From assembly GCA_030448105.1 (NCBI GenBank), contig JAUJNP010000006.1, forward strand, positions 55,852 to 119,851: a stretch of 64,000 nt of DNA. Direction: 5' to 3'. The first letter of the stretch is position 1. The number at the start of each line of letters is the position of its first letter. Shown in pieces: positions 62,626 to 64,000 of the stretch. The position numbers and the translations under genes were made by a program. Origin of the DNA: Acidimicrobiales bacterium (GTDB lineage: Bacteria; Actinomycetota; Acidimicrobiia; Acidimicrobiales; Iamiaceae). Below the pieces are notes generated by a model. It did no database searches. It was not told where the DNA came from and worked only from the letters and a program-made list of their open reading frames with translations.

Positions 62626-63756
62626 ATGCACACCGAGCTCTGCGACCGCCTGGGGATCGAGTTCCCCATCTTCGCCTTCACTCACTGCCGTGACGTGGTC
62701 GCCGCGGTCAGCAACGCCGGGGGCCTCGGGGTGCTCGGGGCCGTGGGCTTCTCGCCCGAGCAGCTGGAGACCGAGCTGGCTTGGCTCGACGAGCACGTCG
62801 GTGACCGCCCCTACGGCGTCGACATCGTCATCCCCGGCAAGTACGAGGGGATGGACGAGCTCGACCCGGCCAAGCTCAACGAGATGCTCGAGGGGATGAT
62901 CCCCGACGAGCACCGGCGCTTCGCCCGGCAGCTCCTGGCCGAGCACGGCGTCCCTGAGCTCCCCGACGACAGCGAGGCACCCTCCCTGCTCGGCTGGACC
63001 GCCGCCACCGCGCAGCCCCAGGTCGACACCATCCTGCGTCACCCCAAGGTGAAGCTCGTGGCCAACGCCCTGGGCACCCCACCCGACGACGTGATTGCCC
63101 AGGTGCACGCGGCCGGCGTGCTCGTGGCCGCCCTGTGCGGGTCGGCCCGCCAGGCGCGCCACCACGCGGAGGCCGGCGTGGACGTGGTGATCGCCCAGGG
63201 CACCGAGGGCGGCGGCCACACCGGTGAGATCGGAAGCCTCGTCCTCTGGCCCGAGGTGATCGACGCAGTGGCGCCCACCCCGGTGCTCGCCGCCGGCGGG
63301 ATCGGCTCGGGCCGGCAGGTGGCCGCCGCCCTGGCCATGGGGGCCCAGGGCGTGTGGACCGGCTCGCTGTGGCTGACGGTGGAGGAGGCCGACGTACCGC
63401 CCGCTCAGATGGAGTCCTACCTGTCCGCTTCGAGCTCGGACACCGTGCGCTCCCGGGCCTGGACGGGCAAGCCGTGTCGGATGCTGAAGAACGACTGGAC
63501 CGAGGCGTGGGGCCGCGAGGACACGCCCGACCCCCTCGGCATGCCCCTGCAGTTCATGGTCACCGGCGAGGCCGTGGCCCGGGGGCACCGCTACCCGGAG
63601 GCGGCCCGGGACGTGAACTTCAACCCGGTGGGCCAGGTGGTCGGCCGCATGGTGAAGGTGCGCCGCACCAAGGACGTGATCTACGACCTGGTGGAGGAGA
63701 CCATCGAGGCCTCCGAGCGCCTCGGTCGCCTGCTAGGCCAGCCCGCCGACGCCTGA
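62626..63756 (+). CDS. Nitronate monooxygenase-like flavoprotein
   Basis: 376 residues from ATG 62626 with GAGGAG. TIM-barrel FMN enzyme of the 2-nitropropane dioxygenase/NPD family: CDRLGIEFPIFAFTHCRDVV, SNAGGLGVLGAVGFSPE, HPKVKLVANALGTPPDD, IAQGTEGGGHTGEIG (active-site His) and VLAAGGIGSGRQVAAALAMG. In mycolic/steroid-degrading actinobacteria relatives sit in lipid or cholesterol regulons, consistent with the upstream KstR-like site. True substrate unknown. Confidence 0.87.
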   Translation: MHTELCDRLGIEFPIFAFTHCRDVVAAVSNAGGLGVLGAVGFSPEQLETELAWLDEHVGDRPYGVDIVIPGKYEGMDELDPAKLNEMLEGMIPDEHRRFARQLLAEHGVPELPDDSEAPSLLGWTAATAQPQVDTILRHPKVKLVANALGTPPDDVIAQVHAAGVLVAALCGSARQARHHAEAGVDVVIAQGTEGGGHTGEIGSLVLWPEVIDAVAPTPVLAAGGIGSGRQVAAALAMGAQGVWTGSLWLTVEEADVPPAQMESYLSASSSDTVRSRAWTGKPCRMLKNDWTEAWGREDTPDPLGMPLQFMVTGEAVARGHRYPEAARDVNFNPVGQVVGRMVKVRRTKDVIYDLVEETIEASERLGRLLGQPADA

Positions 63757-63790
63757 CCCTCCGGGCGAAGCCCGCCCCGCCGTAGTACCG

Positions 63791-64000
63791 CTGCGCAGTC
63801 CGCCAGGCGGAGCAGCTCCCAGCGTGACACCCGGATGGCGAAGCCGCTCCGCCGGAGGCGGAGCCAATGTGACGTCCGCCAGGCGGAGCAGCTCCCAGCA
63901 TGACACCCGGATGGCGAAGCCGCTCCGCCGCGGCGCCGCTGCGCAGTCCGCCAGGCGGAGCAGCTCCCAGCATGACACCCGGATGGCGAAGCCGCTCCGC
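63791..64000. repeat. Palindromic repeat cluster 2: tandem array at the window edge
   Basis: Three units with GTCCGCCAGGCGGAGCAGCT at 63798, 63874 and 63946 (spacing 76 and 72 bp). Each continues with CCCAGC(A/G)TGACACCCGGAT, then GGCGAAGCCGCTCCGCCG; the third is cut by the window end. The units are nearly identical to each other along their whole length, unlike cluster 1, which is more diverged. No gene is visible in this 244-bp end region. Confidence 0.9.

Noticed and set aside
63791..64000. CRISPR array
   Set aside because: The whole 72-76 bp unit is conserved, there are no unique spacers of constant size, and no cas genes are nearby.

Overview
This window is very GC-rich, gene-dense bacterial DNA. 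It looks like a chromosome segment from an actinomycete, plausibly of class Acidimicrobiia. Seen: start codons are very often GTG, and occasionally TTG; many genes have a TANNNT box 6-8 nt before the start codon and no Shine-Dalgarno; and there is a DUF2469 gene, a family typical of Actinobacteria. The prolyl-tRNA synthetase is the short archaeal/eukaryote-like type. The class-level call is inference. I see no rRNA, tRNA, CRISPR array, prophage or transposase.

Layout. 1-7264: protein targeting and ribosome block, ftsY (5' end cut by the window), two membrane/surface hypotheticals, ffh, rpsP, a KhpA-type KH gene, rimM, trmD, rplS, DUF2469, yraN. 7306-13004: a small divergent two-gene unit, a crotonase, yifB, dprA (frameshifted), xerC and a degenerate LytM/M23 protein. 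13112-22282: rpsB-tsf-pyrH-frr-cdsA, then the MEP isoprenoid genes dxr and ispG around rseP. 22328-25484: PGPGW membrane protein, an AlkB homologue, an MBL hydrolase, and a damaged stretch where two incomplete genes start head to head. 25545-39966: proS, then the rimP-nusA-ylxR-infB-ylxP-rbfA-truB operon behind a promoter and hairpin attenuator, a flavin split-barrel protein, ribF, a damaged alpha/beta hydrolase, rpsO and pnp (three frameshifts). 40000-54871: M16 peptidase, dapB, a DedA-like protein, the partly duplicated SURF1 locus with an embedded lipoprotein gene, an antitoxin-like gene, two TetR regulators next to a ferritin-like di-iron protein, dapA, rnj and ftsK. 54970-63756: second AlkB homologue, sulfotransferase, DUF4395, phosphotransferase, thioesterase, rimO, pgsA, cinA, thpR and a nitronate monooxygenase-like gene. 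The right edge is a tandem array of a palindromic repeat.

Most genes are housekeeping: SRP targeting, ribosome maturation, tRNA modification, translation initiation, RNA decay (Pnp, RNase J), lysine/peptidoglycan precursor synthesis, isoprenoids and phospholipids. Many start codons overlap the previous stop, so the blocks are probably translationally coupled operons.

Most worth a second look: (1) a palindromic repeat family that forms clusters and supplies the start codon and about 25 N-terminal residues of RimO; (2) a tandem duplication of the DedA-like/SURF1 interval in which one copy now carries a less GC-rich lipoprotein gene and a 48-nt hairpin; (3) a promoter-overlapping 10-bp inverted repeat before the TetR/di-iron pair and a KstR-type operator before the nitronate monooxygenase gene; (4) RNA leader structures upstream of rimP-nusA, rpsB and rpsO; (5) repeated, mostly net -1 frameshifts in G/C runs of conserved genes, which look like consensus-sequence errors rather than biology.
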